Positions 21,671 to 32,844 of a stretch of 64,000 nucleotides of DNA are shown here, piece by piece (the stretch's first letter is position 1; each line of letters opens with the position of its first letter). The DNA lies in assembly GCA_030847615.1 (NCBI GenBank), contig JAUMIR010000002.1, positions 241,137,809 through 241,201,808 of the forward strand. The letters are read 5' to 3'. A program made the position numbers and the translations under genes. The DNA comes from Gambelia wislizenii. Its lineage: Eukaryota > Chordata > Lepidosauria > Squamata > Crotaphytidae. The notes below the pieces were generated by a model. The model saw only the letters and a list, made by a program, of their open reading frames with translations. It was not told the DNA's origin and searched no databases.

Positions 21671-21712
21671 TCTCTGAAGATGCCAGCCACAGATGCAGGT
21701 AAAATGTCAGAA
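21671..21712 (+). ncRNA. degenerate hammerhead-like motif, Penelope 3' repeat
   Basis: CTGAAGA (21674-21680) is followed by a weak hairpin ('gccagccacagatgcaggt') and then TAAAATGTC where an active core needs GAAACGTC. Compared with 41846-41888, two CpG sites have decayed (CG to TA/TG), removing the essential G of GAAA. I expect this copy to be inactive. Confidence 0.65.
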
Positions 21713-21799
21713 AGAAACTATTCCAGAACATGGCCTCACAGCCTGAAAAAACCCAAGGGAAATCTATGGATGCTGGCCATGAAAGCCTTCAACTTCACA

Positions 21800-22439
21800 T
21801 AACAAACAAACATTTTAGCTCCTTTGGTACCCCATTAGAGAACATACAGCTCCTTCAACATGTCCTCCCAGTAAGCCTCCCAACATGGGAGCCTATGTTT
21901 TATAGCCAAGGTGTGAAAATTGAACAGATCTGGTGAATCTTGCTGGACTGACGCAGGTGATGATATAGGTAAATTAGAGATACCCTCTCACAATCATGGC
22001 TGAGTTTTATGCAGGAGTGTCAATTATGATTCCTTTTAATATTAGGAATCAATTATATTTTCCAGAAAAAACCAACCAGCTGGGGGAAATGGGTTCCTTG
22101 CATGTCTAACAGGGGAAAATGGCTTCCTCACCAGGCACTTTTTTTTTTTTTTTTTGCATCCCTTAAAGGATGATGGAGTGGGGGGGAGGTAAGAAAAGCA
22201 CCTTGATAGTGGGCACAGACCTTCAGCAGCACAAACAATATCTGGTCAGAAAGAAGCCTCATAGGATTCAACAGACCAGGATGGGCAGCTACTTGGAATG
22301 ATCTAGGGGACAATGTTTTATCCATAGGGATGTCCACAGAGTGCACCAGGCCTAGAAATCAGGTAAAATTATAGACAACAAATAAAAGTGGCTGAAGTTC
22401 ACTTTATTTGTAATTGGGTATAGGTACTCTATATCCTAA
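21800..22439. other. no recognised gene
   Basis: Contains a T17 run at about 22140. Nothing else is recognised. Confidence 0.35.
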
Positions 22440-22660
22440 AGTCACCAGATCCTGTCTGATCTTGGAAACTAAACAGGGTCAGCCCTGGTTAGTATTTGGA
22501 TGGGAAACCACCAATGAATACCAGGTATTGTAAGCTATATTTCAGAGGCTGGAACTGTGAAATTCCTCTGAGTATGCCTTGCCTAAGAAAACCCTATGAA
22601 AATTATGGGGCCATGATAAGTCGACAAGTGACTTGAAGGCACACACACACTCACATGCAA
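22440..22660 (+). repeat. 5S rRNA-derived SINE
   Basis: The head copies part of 5S rRNA ('gatcctgtctgatcttggaa', 'gggtcagccctggttagtat', 'ttggatgggaaaccacc'). The tail is shared with the tRNA SINEs ('ggggccatgataagtcgac', 'gacttgaaggcacacacac'). The 5S internal promoter would drive pol III. Similar elements: 38112-38330 (inverted) and 57330-57930 (split). Confidence 0.88.
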
Positions 22661-23263
22661 AGGGAGGGGGAGAAATGGCAAGTGTGGCTCCTGCCAGGCA
22701 TCCCTTTCTGACTGCCTATGATCTGCTTGGCATAGCATGTGAGACAAGGGAGTAAGACGAAAGGAAGAGACTTGTCTCCTGTCTCCTCTCCACCAGCTGA
22801 AGATTTACACTATAAGCTTATGCATGCATATTTAGAACTAACCCCCAGGATGTTTAATGGGGCTTACTCTCTAGTAAGCCTGTTGAGGATTGCAATCCTG
22901 TTGGAACACTATGCCACACCAGAAATAGTTGCACAAGCAGTGGTTGTGTAAGTGCAGCTAATCATTCGCCAGGACATCTAATCCATGGTTGACTAATGGG
23001 TGGGCTCAAGGCCATGACCCCATTGCCCATTATGGGATCCCACATAACCATGCCAGTGTTTAGTTACACTTCACTAAAATTGTGGCTGTAATTGTGGTCA
23101 TTTTTGTGGTTCCCTGGAGTAAAAAAAAGAGGGGGGGTCCCAAATGATGCTAATTCTTAGTCGTAGGACACCTGGTTTCTATTGCTTCCTATGTTGGGAG
23201 AGGAGTTTGTTGGAAAGGGAGGACAAAGATTAGGCATGCTACTTTGGGGGGGGTATGACTCCC
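22661..23263. other. no recognised gene
   Basis: No feature that I can support. Confidence 0.35.
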
Positions 23264-23385
23264 ATAATCATAGAGTTGAAAGGGACAACAAGGGTCATCT
23301 AGTCTAATCCCCTGCCATGCAAAAATACACAAAGCAAAGCACTCCTGAAAGATGCCCATCCAACCTCTGTTATAATAATAAGTTC
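23264..23385 (-). mobile_element. CR1 LINE 3' fragment
   Basis: Starts 'ataatcatagagttgaaagg' (inverse CR1 3' end) and continues 'tcatctagtctaatcccctg' and 'gcccatccaacctctgtt'. Old and diverged. Confidence 0.82.
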
Positions 23386-23657
23386 TTCCTAATGTTTATG
23401 TGGTCTCCTTTCTTGTATTCTGAAATACAATTCTGGGAATTTTGTACTTCCACCCAGAAGTGCCTTTACTCAGGTATGGTATAGAGGCTAGTAGATGAGG
23501 TATATTAGCATTAAAACCTCATGGCCAGCACCCTGCTGGAGCAACTGCTGGTCGCTTTCCCACTATTGTAGAAGCTCCAGTGACTGTTCAAGTTAAATGT
23601 GGTTCACTTATTAGTGGCAGCAAATACATTTTACATCAGCCTCTCCCAAGGGCATTA

Positions 23658-23941
23658 CAGCAGTACACCTGTATCCACTGATTCATTATCCACTGATTCA
23701 ATTATCCATGGGACACAAAACAGCACACCAACTGTCTCCTAATCCATGATTTCTGCTACACTACCACAGTCTTCCTAGAAAATGTGTCCTCTCTAGCCAT
23801 TTTCTAGGTCCTCCAAGGCAACTCTATTGTATTTTAAACCAGAAGTCCCGTTATTTTCAATGGTGTTCGCTATTATCCACGATTTTCGGTATCCACAAGG
23901 GTCCCCAGAACCAATCCCCAGTAGATAAGGGGGTCCTACTG
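23658..23941. mobile_element. Tigger/pogo-like MITE, copy C
   Basis: Ends CAGCAGTACACCTGTATCC and 'gataagggggtcctactg' are flanked by TA. The body ('cttcctagaaaatgtgtcct', 'cattttctaggtcctccaag') is the inverse of copy D (33313-33564) and matches copy E (48074-48412). Confidence 0.85.
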
Positions 23942-25147
23942 TATTCTTGATTTGGACTTAAACTCCCATCTTCCTCTACTACCATGTCCAATGGTGTGGG
24001 ATGATGGATGTTGACGTCCAAACCATCTGAGGGTACAAGATTGAAGAAGGCTGCTTTTTATGCAGAGTGCAAATGGGGACAGAAGATCTGCATCTCTATT
24101 AGTTACTGTACAGAAGAGAGATTTTATTGCCCAAGGTGGCAGCATTAGACGAAAAGTGGTCCAAACACCCTATTTCATTATTCTACACAGTTTATAAACC
24201 CTCCATAGAAACCTGTCCTATAGACAAAAGACATACCATGGGTGATTTTCATCTAGTACCTAGTGATAGCTAGAAATCTTGCAATGAATGACAGACTAGG
24301 TGGATTTTGTTCTATGCTGGAAGGAAAATGCAAAAATGCCCAGTCAAGATCATTTGATGTAGATTAACTCTCAAGTTCATTGTCTTCTCCTCATGTTAAA
24401 TTAAAAAACCCACCCACATTGGTGACTTGATTCTAGATGAAACCGTGAGTGGAACATGCCGTAATGGAGTCAGCCTACCTTGTTTCATTGCATCTGGCCA
24501 TCGTAGGGCCAGAAAGCTCCCTGGATCAGTCCCAGGAATGGGACCTTTCTCAATGAGATCATTTTGGAAAGACTTAGGCCTTGGCTTCCCTCGTTACTGA
24601 GGAGGATGGGGAAGAGCCAGGGCTCTCTCTGCCCCACATACCGATCTCCCAGCACTATTTACAGGCTGCAAAGTTTGGGATTCTTGAGCTACTCTGGCCT
24701 GGCCCAGTTGCTGGCCCAGGTCCCTTTTGTGATGTGAAGCCGCAGAGCCTGGGATTCAGGAAAGCTGAATGGAAGGCCGGCAGGCTGACTGGAGCCAGAA
24801 TTCATCCTAAATTTCCATGTTTGCTTGGAATTATTAATAGCTAGACACCATGTGCTGTGTTTTTGTCCCTGAACTAGCAGCCTTGCTTCCAAGCAGGCAG
24901 GAGTCTTTGGCTATTTTTCTTCAGCATTAATAATTTTTCTAGAATGAAAGATAGTAAGGCTATAACCAACCCCATAGTTATACCTTCTGACTTGGAAACC
25001 CCACCTCCAATCAGGGTGTGTGCTCACTTGGGAAAATTGAAGTGCATGGTGAGTCAAGTGGTTCAATTTTTATTTGTTTTAAAGTATTTATTCAAAGTAT
25101 GTACCTTTTATTTGTTTTCAAATGAATACTTGGAATAACCAATAGAT
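23942..25147. other. no recognised gene
   Basis: A piece of a hAT MITE may lie at 23950-24050 ('gtccaaaccatctgagggta'). Otherwise unassigned. Confidence 0.35.
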
Positions 25148-25481
25148 AGGACATATCCCCAATATTTCACACATGAAAACAAGGACACATGTGGCCAAAC
25201 AACAGAAGAGTGTGTTCAAGATGAGGAAAGTTATTAATAAGGAAGAACGGACAATCTAAGCAAGGCTGCAGCAGTTTGCGGTTGCCTGAGCCTGCAGGGA
25301 AGGACAAGATTTTGCTCCCTCCTTGTCTCCTTGTCCACTCCTTGTCCTTGTCCTCTGAGCACAAAGGCAGATCCTGGGAGAAGCGAGAGAAAATGATTCA
25401 TTGTAAAAGCAGCTGAAAAAGTGGGACAACAGAGGATTAATTGGGACTGTCCTTGCCAATTCAGGATAGTGGGACGGTATG
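25148..25481 (+). repeat. interspersed repeat family R1, copy 2
   Basis: Starts 'acatatccccaatatttcac' and ends 'gatagtgggacggtatg'. It contains 'gtgttcaagatgaggaaagt' and 'gtgggacaacagaggattaa', aligned with the other R1 copies. Confidence 0.65.
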
Positions 25482-27003
25482 ATATGAATGGCTTTTGTTT
25501 TCATTACCCTAGTTGTGTTTATTTACTCCTTTTTCAGGGGAAGCAATTCAGCCCCCCAAGAGGGAACACATGTGATTTCAGCATTTGCTCTTATTGGTCA
25601 CTATTTTATTTTGCCAAGATACCCAGCAACTGTCTGGGGCATTTTGCTGTGGAGGCAGAAATGGTGCCACCAATGGATGTCATCATTTTATGCTATGGCC
25701 CCCATTTATCACATGCAAAGAATTCCCTCTGTTTGAAAATTACTTCAAAGCAGGCAACATCCAATACATTTTTGGAAGGTCATACAGGATTCAATAGGAG
25801 TAGCTGCTGTAATCCACTCTGATGGCAGCCACCACTACAAATTATTTTAAAAGCTAAAGAAAACTGAAATGACTAAACAATTTTTTTAAAAAAATCTGAA
25901 TGAATCTTGAAATGAATGTGGCCTTTCATAATGGAGACAAAGAGAGTCTTGCAAAAAAATTTGTCTCACACTCCTGTTACATTCCAGATGGGCATGCAGC
26001 TAGCTTGGCTCACCCTAATTGCTTGGGGCCTCTGCAGCTGATGAAAGAAAAACTCAGAATGGTTTATTTTTAGTTCAAATGGAGAAGAACTGGTGAGCTA
26101 CAAATCCTGTAGTTCAAATCTAGAGAAATAAAGACTACCCACACATTTTCTCACTCTTCACAAGAAAATGCATCCCAACAGACTGAGACACCATATCAAA
26201 AATAATAATAATAATAAATAAAAATAATAATAATAAAAAAAAGCCAACCACCATGAAATTGCAGGGAGCTTGGAACACACAATCAAAAATGGTTTCTGTT
26301 AAAAAAAAAAGTCCCCCCCCCCAAAAAAAACTTGTTTTCCTATAAATATTATTTTTGGCACGAAACTTTACTTTTGCGCAAAACATTTTTTGTTCAGAAA
26401 ACAGTGGGCTTTGTGTAAAATACATTTTTTTCCTGCGTGACAAGTTTTTTTCAAGGGTTTTTGAGCAAAGCCAAGGGAATTTGAGCAGAAACTAATTTTC
26501 CACTAAAAAAGTCATAAAATACAAAAACAATTAAATGTGAAAAAACTCTTGTAATCTTGTCCAGGAGAGAGTAAACTTTTGAAATTGTTTCTTCTTATGT
26601 GCAAAAATGAACAAGCAGAGAGTTCCATTCCCATCCCTATTCAAATCTCAATTCAACCAGGAACTCACCAGGCAAGCCTTTCTATTTTCTTGACTTCAAC
26701 CACCTCCTACCAGCAGTTATGGGATAAGTACAAACCTGCCTTGCAGGGCTGCTGAAAGGGGTAACAGAGGCTGGAGCTCATGATTTATTTCCTGTGTTAT
26801 AAAATGGATGGGCAACAGCCTGCGACAAGGGAGGAGCCACAATGGTCCCTGTGGAACCCTGGAGAGCTGCTGCCCTCCATTGTTATTCTCCCCATTTCCC
26901 CAATTTTAGGGGAGTTGAAAACTATTTTTGTCCCCAAATTGGCAATCCTGCTCCCCCTCAAGCCTCCAGAAGCACTGTTTCCCGCTTGCTACATTTTCAG
27001 GTC
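25482..27003. other. no recognised gene; low-complexity A-rich tract
   Basis: An (AAT)n-like run lies at 26198-26240, with homopolymers near 26300-26330. Short frames only. Confidence 0.4.
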
Positions 27004-27098
27004 TTGTCTAAGCAATAGCAATAGCACTTCTATTTCTACACCACTTATCAGTGCCAAAGCACTCCCTAAGCGGTTTACAATGTGTTAGCTAAGTTAAG
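27004..27098 (-). repeat. LINE/SINE 3' tail fragment
   Basis: 'aatagcacttctatttctac' and 'ctaagcggtttacaatgtgt' match the inverse 3' tail shared by several squamate LINEs and SINEs. Confidence 0.5.
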
Positions 27099-27349
27099 CC
27101 TATACAAGACTTTTTTCAAACCAGGAAGTGATTGGATTTCCTGTTCCCATCACTTCCCGTTTTGAAGAAATGCCTCAATAGGCCAGAGGAACACCTCACA
27201 AGTCTAGGAGAGGCAGGGCCCTCAAACACCCCCAGGTGTGGCAAAATGGCCAGCAGCCCCCATCCAAGGCTTGAGGAGTGCTACTGGCCATTTTAAGGCA
27301 AAACATTCACCCTCCTCCTTCCCCAGTTTGGAGGGATGGGGGCATGGGG

Positions 27350-27776
27350 TGTCAGGAGTTAGGACTGAACTCTATTATAAAATGGCCAAACAACTGCAGA
27401 GTCATGCTGAGTCATAATGGCTGACTCCATGAACTGCCTAGTCATGCCAAGGCTACTGAAGGATGGTTCCTATTGGTGTGTAAGATCATGAGATTAAGTA
27501 ACCCAATGCCCTGCGACTGTGTATATAGGAGAGCTCAGAACAGAGCTCACTCCCCTTCTTCTTATGAATGCTGATGCCTGGTGAAGCAGTTTGTCCTTCA
27601 ATTGTAAATATCTGTACATATTGCAACTGCTTGACTTTGAAGATAAAAGTGCCTCCTGCTTATTTGGACGTCAAACATTCTGTGTGTGAGTACTCTTGGG
27701 AACGGGTTGCTACTAAGTCTGCTGAGATAGTTTTTTGGCTTCTGCTGGGGACTGAGTGTCCTATCATCCCCTGACA
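27350..27776 (+). repeat. 5' LTR of the copia-type element (427 bp)
   Basis: Begins TGTCAGGAGT and ends CATCCCCTGACA, so TG...CA termini are set in a TGTCAGG/CCTGACA inverted repeat. It contains a TATA-like 'gtgtatataggagagctcag' (about 27520) and a 'gaagataaaagtgcctcctg' segment (about 27640) that could be the R/U5 boundary. The sequence just after the LTR, 'gtggttatggacccagc', sits where the primer-binding site should be. Confidence 0.8.
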
Positions 27777-27992
27777 GTGGTTATGGACCCAGCTAATTGA
27801 TCTCAGATTAGATAAGGTGCACCCTGAAAAACTCCCAGAATCTTTTTTGTTTTGAGTGTTTTTTGGCTAGTTGGCTGTGAAACAGTTACGTTTCAGCCAG
27901 GCTCTGTGTTAGAGCTATCTTCAAGTGGCCTTGAAGAGCTGCCAGCTGTTTGTGTTTCATAGCTAGATAATTTTTTTTATTCAGACAGCACA

Positions 27993-28985
27993 ATGGCAGA
28001 TACTAGCCACATTTGTTTTGAGAAATTGGCTGATGGAAATTATCCAGCCTGGAGTTTATTTATGGAGGCTTTATTAATTAAGGACAATTTGTGGCACATT
28101 TTGGAGAATGAAAGTGTGATCCTAGAGGGTTCAGAAGATGAAATAGCAGCGTTCAGGCTAGCAGACCAGAAGGCTAGAGCTGCAATTCTCTTATCACTCA
28201 GCCCTTTCCAGTTAATACATGTGGTCCCAGCAAAGACAGCCTTTCAGCTTTGGACAGCTTTGAAAATGGTTCATCAGAATTCGTCCTGCCTCTTGAAGAT
28301 GATATGGACTAAGAGACTTAATAACAGAAAGCTGTCTCATGGAGGCTGCGTGAAAGCCCCTTTGGAGGAAATGAGGCAGCTTTTTCAAGAGGTGGCCAAT
28401 AGAGGGGTGGACATTCCAGAAGCCCATAAATGTTTTATTTTATTGGGCAGTTTGCCAAAGGAATGGGATTTCCTAATGTGCAGTCTGCAGACCACCAGGG
28501 AGCATGATTTGTCTGTAGACCTGGTAGCTGGGCGTATTCTGGAAGAAGTCAAACACAAGCAATTTGATTCCTGGACGAAGGGGATTAAACAGCCACAAAT
28601 TACCAGATACAATCGGGAGAGCACTGAAACAGAGGCACCTGATGTGGAGGAGGGAGCCTGCAGCTATGTGAAATGCTGTTTCAGATGCAAAAAGCCTGGA
28701 CATTTTAAGAAGGACTGTAAGATGCCTGCACTGGACAGAAGGGGTGGCACAGCTACAGGGCAAAGGAGGGGTGCATCCTCTCAGGCTGCAAGCCATGCCT
28801 TGGTAAGAAAGCACTATCCTGATGTTACTGAGGGAAGAATTTGGTTACTTGATAGTGGGGCGACACACAACATAGTGAGTGATTTAAAGCTGTTAAGCAA
28901 TGTTGAAAATGCTTCCATAACCAATATTACCTTTGCAGATGGTGCTCCCAGCAAGGTGCAGAAAATGGGCACTGCATATGTGTAA
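27993..28985 (+). CDS. copia-type Gag and protease frame
   Basis: 330 codons. The N-terminal 'MADTSHICFEKLADGNYPAW' and 'MEALLIKDNLWHILENES' are the copia-type Gag (UBN2-like) start. Residues ~228-245 have the knuckle 'CCFRCKKPGHFKKDC' (CX2CX4HX4C), which binds element RNA. Residues ~283-295 are 'IWLLDSGATHNIVSD', the aspartic protease with its DSG. The frame ends at a TAA (28983-28985), but the same frame continues as 'FVSKLETCILSVSQMTTDG', so this is one nonsense mutation in what was a single gag-pol frame. The ATG follows the leader with no competing frame. Confidence 0.87.
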   Translation: MADTSHICFEKLADGNYPAWSLFMEALLIKDNLWHILENESVILEGSEDEIAAFRLADQKARAAILLSLSPFQLIHVVPAKTAFQLWTALKMVHQNSSCLLKMIWTKRLNNRKLSHGGCVKAPLEEMRQLFQEVANRGVDIPEAHKCFILLGSLPKEWDFLMCSLQTTREHDLSVDLVAGRILEEVKHKQFDSWTKGIKQPQITRYNRESTETEAPDVEEGACSYVKCCFRCKKPGHFKKDCKMPALDRRGGTATGQRRGASSQAASHALVRKHYPDVTEGRIWLLDSGATHNIVSDLKLLSNVENASITNITFADGAPSKVQKMGTAYV

Positions 28986-29009
28986 TCTTTTGGTAGAGAT
29001 TTTGAAAAT

Positions 29010-29756
29010 GTGTTATTTGTTAGCAAACTGGAGACCTGTATATTGAGTGTGTCCCAAATGACTACTGATGGTTTTAAAGTGATATTTGAGGGGGAACAAT
29101 GTACAATAACAGAAAAACATAACGTGAATAATGTCTGTGCAAACGGGATAAAGAAACATGGGTTGTATTACATGTTGCCTAAAGGGAAGGTGGCAAATGT
29201 GAACCCTGCAGACAATGTGCCCCTACATGATAAGTGTGTTCATTACTACCACAGGCTAATGAACCATGCTAGTTACAAAGGGTTAAAGGAGCTAGCAAAA
29301 GTGTGCCCTGGATTAAGCATGAAACACTGCCCAAGATTCTCAGAATGTGCTGTGTGCAGGAAAGTTAAAGTGAAGGCTTTCCCTATTGCCCAAAAGACCC
29401 AGTGTGTCACCAACAGACCCTTTGAAGTTGTCCATGCTGTTTTGGCAGGCCCCTATAAGCCCACTGAAGGGGGTAACCACTATTTATTTGTGATAGTGGA
29501 CAGACACACTAGGTACACCTACATACACTTACTGAAGGAGAAAAATCAGGCTGCAGAGAGGTTCCGTGAGTGGGTGAACACAGTGGAACAGGAATTTCCT
29601 TCTCATAAGGTTACCAGTCTGGTGACGGATAGGGGAGGGGAATTCTTATCCAACAGTCTGCAGACCTGGATGCGTAGGAGGGGTATTAGACCCAAGACCA
29701 CAAACTCAGTGTCTCTGGGGAGGATGGGCTTGCAGAAAGGAAGATTGGGATGTTAA
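29010..29756 (+). pseudogene. copia-type pre-integrase and integrase core, damaged
   Basis: In frame with gag after one stop codon. It contains the His/Cys zinc motif ('HYYHRLMNHASYKGLKEL' then 'CAVCRK'), followed by the integrase core. The first catalytic Asp appears replaced: the sequence reads 'VVHAVLAGPYKP' where HxDxxGP is expected. The second is kept ('VTDRGGEF'). The third region is frameshifted after 'RPKTTNS'. It would have inserted the element cDNA; this copy should be dead. Confidence 0.82.
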
Positions 29757-29929
29757 AGTGCATAATGGAGTGCACGATGGAAGATGCACAAGCCCCAGCT
29801 GGGCTGTGGGGGAAGGCAGTGAAGACTGCTGCTTACCATTTAAATAGACTGTGGATGTCTAGTGTCAACCAGACCCCATATTGTCTACTGTAGTTCTATG
29901 GTGTGCAGAAGCAATATTCCATCTGTCCA

Positions 29930-30303
29930 AAAAAAAAAAAAAGAGTGAAAGATAGCACAAATCCCTGTTTTATCACCCACTAAGGAAAAAATCCAACATG
30001 ATGGCAGCTGGCATTTGCCCTGTAACCCAGCTCTGCCCCCTGCGCTCATCCAGCCAATCAGATTTGCACTTTGTCATATGGGGAAGCAATTCATGTCAAA
30101 ACACTTGTCTTAATGAGCAAAAATCACACATCACTGGAGCTTTTTTAAAAAGTCGGCAAAAGCCACAAATACTTTTCTCTTGTAGTTTTTCTTCTTTTTG
30201 GCCCCCGTCTTTCACAATACGATGAGACAATGTGGGATCCCATTAAGACAGCTCATTTTCTAAGCAAATTCTGTGAGGAATATTTTCACCATATAGACAA
30301 GCC
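29930..30303. repeat. M2 MITE, truncated
   Basis: Contains 'atccaacatgatggcagctg', 'gcatttgccctgtaacccag' and the right end 'caccatatagacaagccc', as in 16457-17020. The left side starts at an A-run and the expected left end is not visible. Confidence 0.6.
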
Positions 30304-30667
30304 CACAGCCTCTGTCCGAGACTTCCTCTGGAATGACTCTACACAAGGTATTCTGCACATGCTCAAAAGCACCCTTATCATCTGTTTCCATGCCAGCCTG
30401 AGCCTTGGGGACTCTGTGACTCAAAGGAAGCCCTGCTTAGTAAGTCAGCTCCCAAAGCAGGGTGCCTCTACCTGTCCCCCACCACCCTCACTGACAAATT
30501 TGCTGTAAACATTTCTCTCCCTGTCACTGCCAGCAACAAAGAAAATGTCTCCTGCTGTCAGAAACACAACAAGGGCAGGAGTTTCCTCATTTTGACTTCA
30601 AAGGAGGCGCTTCAAGTGTGGAGGAGTTCCAGACATGCTGTGAGAGTATTCACAGTTGGTTTAGGAA

Positions 30668-30700
<33 letters not shown>

Positions 30701-31618
30701 GAAAGAGGGAATTAATCTCAGGGTATGTTCACAACTGTCTTCTGAAATGGGCCACATTAAGTTCAGCATCACACACTCCATCTCTGAACCACTGCTCTTT
30801 GGGTGGAGATCCATCAGTCATTTGTTTCTCCTTGCAGTCAAGGTGTCCTTAAGCTGGAGAAAAAGACAGCAGCAGGTTGCTTACCTTTGCATAGAATAAA
30901 GAGGTATCTTGTGGAGGATTATGAATGCCCTCTCCCTTTTTCTTCAGGGAGGACTACTCTGCTTTTAACAGCTGGATAAGAGGTCAAAATTTAAGGGTCT
31001 CCACAAAAGGTCTCCTCAGCTACACCTCCATGACCTTGATAAGCTTCACCTGTTGAATGTCTGCCACTTGCACCATTATTAAAGTTACAGGAGGAGGAGG
31101 AGGAGGGGGAAAGTGTTCTACTCAACTAGGTCTGCCAAGGGAAACAGTACTAGTTGTTCTCTGCCCCACTGCAGTGGAAGTTGCCCCCGTTAAAACAAAA
31201 AAACTGACACTACATTTCTGTTCTTAACATCAGCTTGACACACAGAGACTCAGCAGAGAGGCCAAGAACAGAAAAAGGTGGATTTTGTTTACTGCCTAGG
31301 AAGCTGTTTTATGGAACTGAGCTGTGGTTTGGAGCTGACAGAGCAGTTGCACCTGGGGGCTTGCTCCTGTGTAGACACGCCCAGAACTGAGCTGCATGTC
31401 TTAGGGAAAATGCCTGCATTTCTAACAAATACATCCAGCCTTGTCCACCCCTTGTGCCCTTAGCCCTAACCACTGCAGGAAGACAGATCTCACCAGGTCA
31501 TTTCCAAACAAGGAGTTCAACCATCAGGCTGGGAAAGCCACAGAGGATGAGCAGCCAGACACAACTCCATCTTGGCTGGGCCTAGGTGTTGTTGCATGCC
31601 CTCCAATATTTCAAAGAC
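30304..31618. other. no recognised gene; (GT)n at ~30668-30695
   Basis: Includes a (GT)13-type microsatellite and a (GGA)n patch at about 31090. No gene or repeat family named. Confidence 0.45.
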
Positions 31619-31621
31619 TTA

Positions 31622-32227
31622 GGAGATTATCAGACGTGTCAAAAATGATGTTAAAATGATGCCATGAGGTCACAAAAGAGCTTCCTTATCAGACAATGTC
31701 ATGCTCCAGCATTCTGCAAATGTTCTGCTGCCGTTACAAGGGAGTTCTTTTTTTAATTGTCGGGAAAAGTCAAAAATTGATCTCCTGTAGTGTTTGTGTT
31801 CCTGATTTTTGTGTGTGTGAAAATGTGCCCATTCTGCTGGTGTGATTCCAGTGCCAATGGTCGGTCCTGCCAGGTAATTCCGGGTGTGAATGGGAAAACT
31901 AGCTACCATACGCCCTTTTTATGAACCTCCCTGTCTTGCTTGCAAGTTTCTAAATGTGTATCTGTGCTTTTCTGAACATTTTCTTTTTAAATTTTGGTGT
32001 TTGGTAGCCTTTTAACGTGCCCACGTCTTCTTGCAAGACACGGCAAAATCTTGTTCATGGAGAAACACAGAAGTAAGTGGTGTGAATGCTCATATTGCCA
32101 GCTTCTTGGGGTGATTTTGTATCATTATCACGGCAGCATGCGAAAACATGTGTCATTGTGTCAGAACATGAACGCTGTAAAATATAGTGCCATAATAATG
32201 TTTTTAGGCACTCATCTGATAAGCTCC
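31622..32227 (-). mobile_element. Harbinger-like non-autonomous element H2 (606 bp)
   Basis: Ends GGAGATTATCAGACG and CATCTGATAAGCTCC are inverted, flanked by TTA on both sides (31619-31621, 32228-32230). The interior read on the minus strand matches H1 and H3 ('cttgcaagaagacgtgggca'). Its left end differs from the palindromes' GGAGATTTTCAGAC by a single base within 14. Confidence 0.83.
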
Positions 32228-32489
32228 TTAGTTGCTATTTTGGAGTTCAGAATTTAACATCAAAAATGGATTAGTTGAATGGCGTTAACAATAAAATGTA
32301 AGGCATTTTACAGGACTGGCCCAAAAGATTTTACTATCTGAAGCAGAGCAGAAAATAACATTCAACTACCTATTTGCCCAGGTCAGGGAATGCATCATCA
32401 AATGAATCTCCTGTCCCTTTCAAAACCTTTAGATGTATTGCCAGAGGCATCTGCTTCCCTCTGTTTAATGGCAAAGCTGGCCCTGAAAT

Positions 32490-32844
32490 TTCATATCCTC
32501 AGCATGTCACAGATGAAAACCAGAACATGTGTGGCCAAGTAACATGAGAGTGTGGCCAAGATGGCGAAAGTTATTAATGATGAAGAACAGATAAGCTAGG
32601 AGAAGCTGCAGCAGTTTGCTTTTTTTGCCTGAGCCTCCTGGGAAGGACAAGAATCCTCCCTGCTGAGTTACCATAACTGAGTGCAAACTACTTTTGCACT
32701 TTGAACCTAAGTAAATCAAGGACAAAGAAGGAAAGTGGGGAGGAGGAGAGAGAAACTGGTACATTTTAAAAGCAGCTGATGAAATGGGATGAAAGAGGAT
32801 TAATCAGAGCTGTCCCTGCCAAAGTGGGACAGTTGGAGAGTATG
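32490..32844 (+). repeat. interspersed repeat family R1, copy 3
   Basis: From 'catatcctcagcatgtcaca' to 'gggacagttggagagtatg'. The ends are diverged inverses of each other (CATACCCTCCAAC-like). Best example of the family's full extent here. Confidence 0.7.

Larger units (their letters stand above)
18806..21790 (+). mobile_element. Penelope-like element (RT plus GIY-YIG)
   Basis: A plus-strand Penelope-like element of about 3 kb. RT sequence runs from about 19290 to 20810, the GIY-YIG nuclease from about 20812 to 21470, and a 3' tail with a hammerhead-like motif follows at 21671. A ~45-bp sequence occurs at both ends ('aaaatctatggatgccggca' near 18810, 'gaaatctatggatgctggcc' near 21760), consistent with the direct terminal pLTR repeats known in this class. 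At the 5' end the repeat begins just downstream of where the hammerhead would lie. Palindrome HP3 (20969-21296) interrupts the nuclease region. Confidence 0.88.
27350..29925 (+). mobile_element. Ty1/copia-type LTR retrotransposon, 3' half missing
   Basis: Order: LTR (27350-27776), leader, gag with CCHC knuckle, protease, pre-integrase zinc motif, integrase core. Integrase precedes where RT should be, which is the copia order. Sequence similar to the integrase C-terminal side persists, frameshifted, to about 29915 and then stops at an A14 tract next to an M2 MITE. No RT, RNase H or 3' LTR is present in the window, so the copy is incomplete. Confidence 0.87.

Noticed and set aside
22440..22660. 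5S rRNA gene
   Set aside because: Only part of 5S is present and it is fused to a SINE tail, so it is a 5S-derived SINE and not a functional 5S gene.
25421..25822. 133-codon frame
   Set aside because: It begins inside an R1 repeat copy and has no family resemblance.
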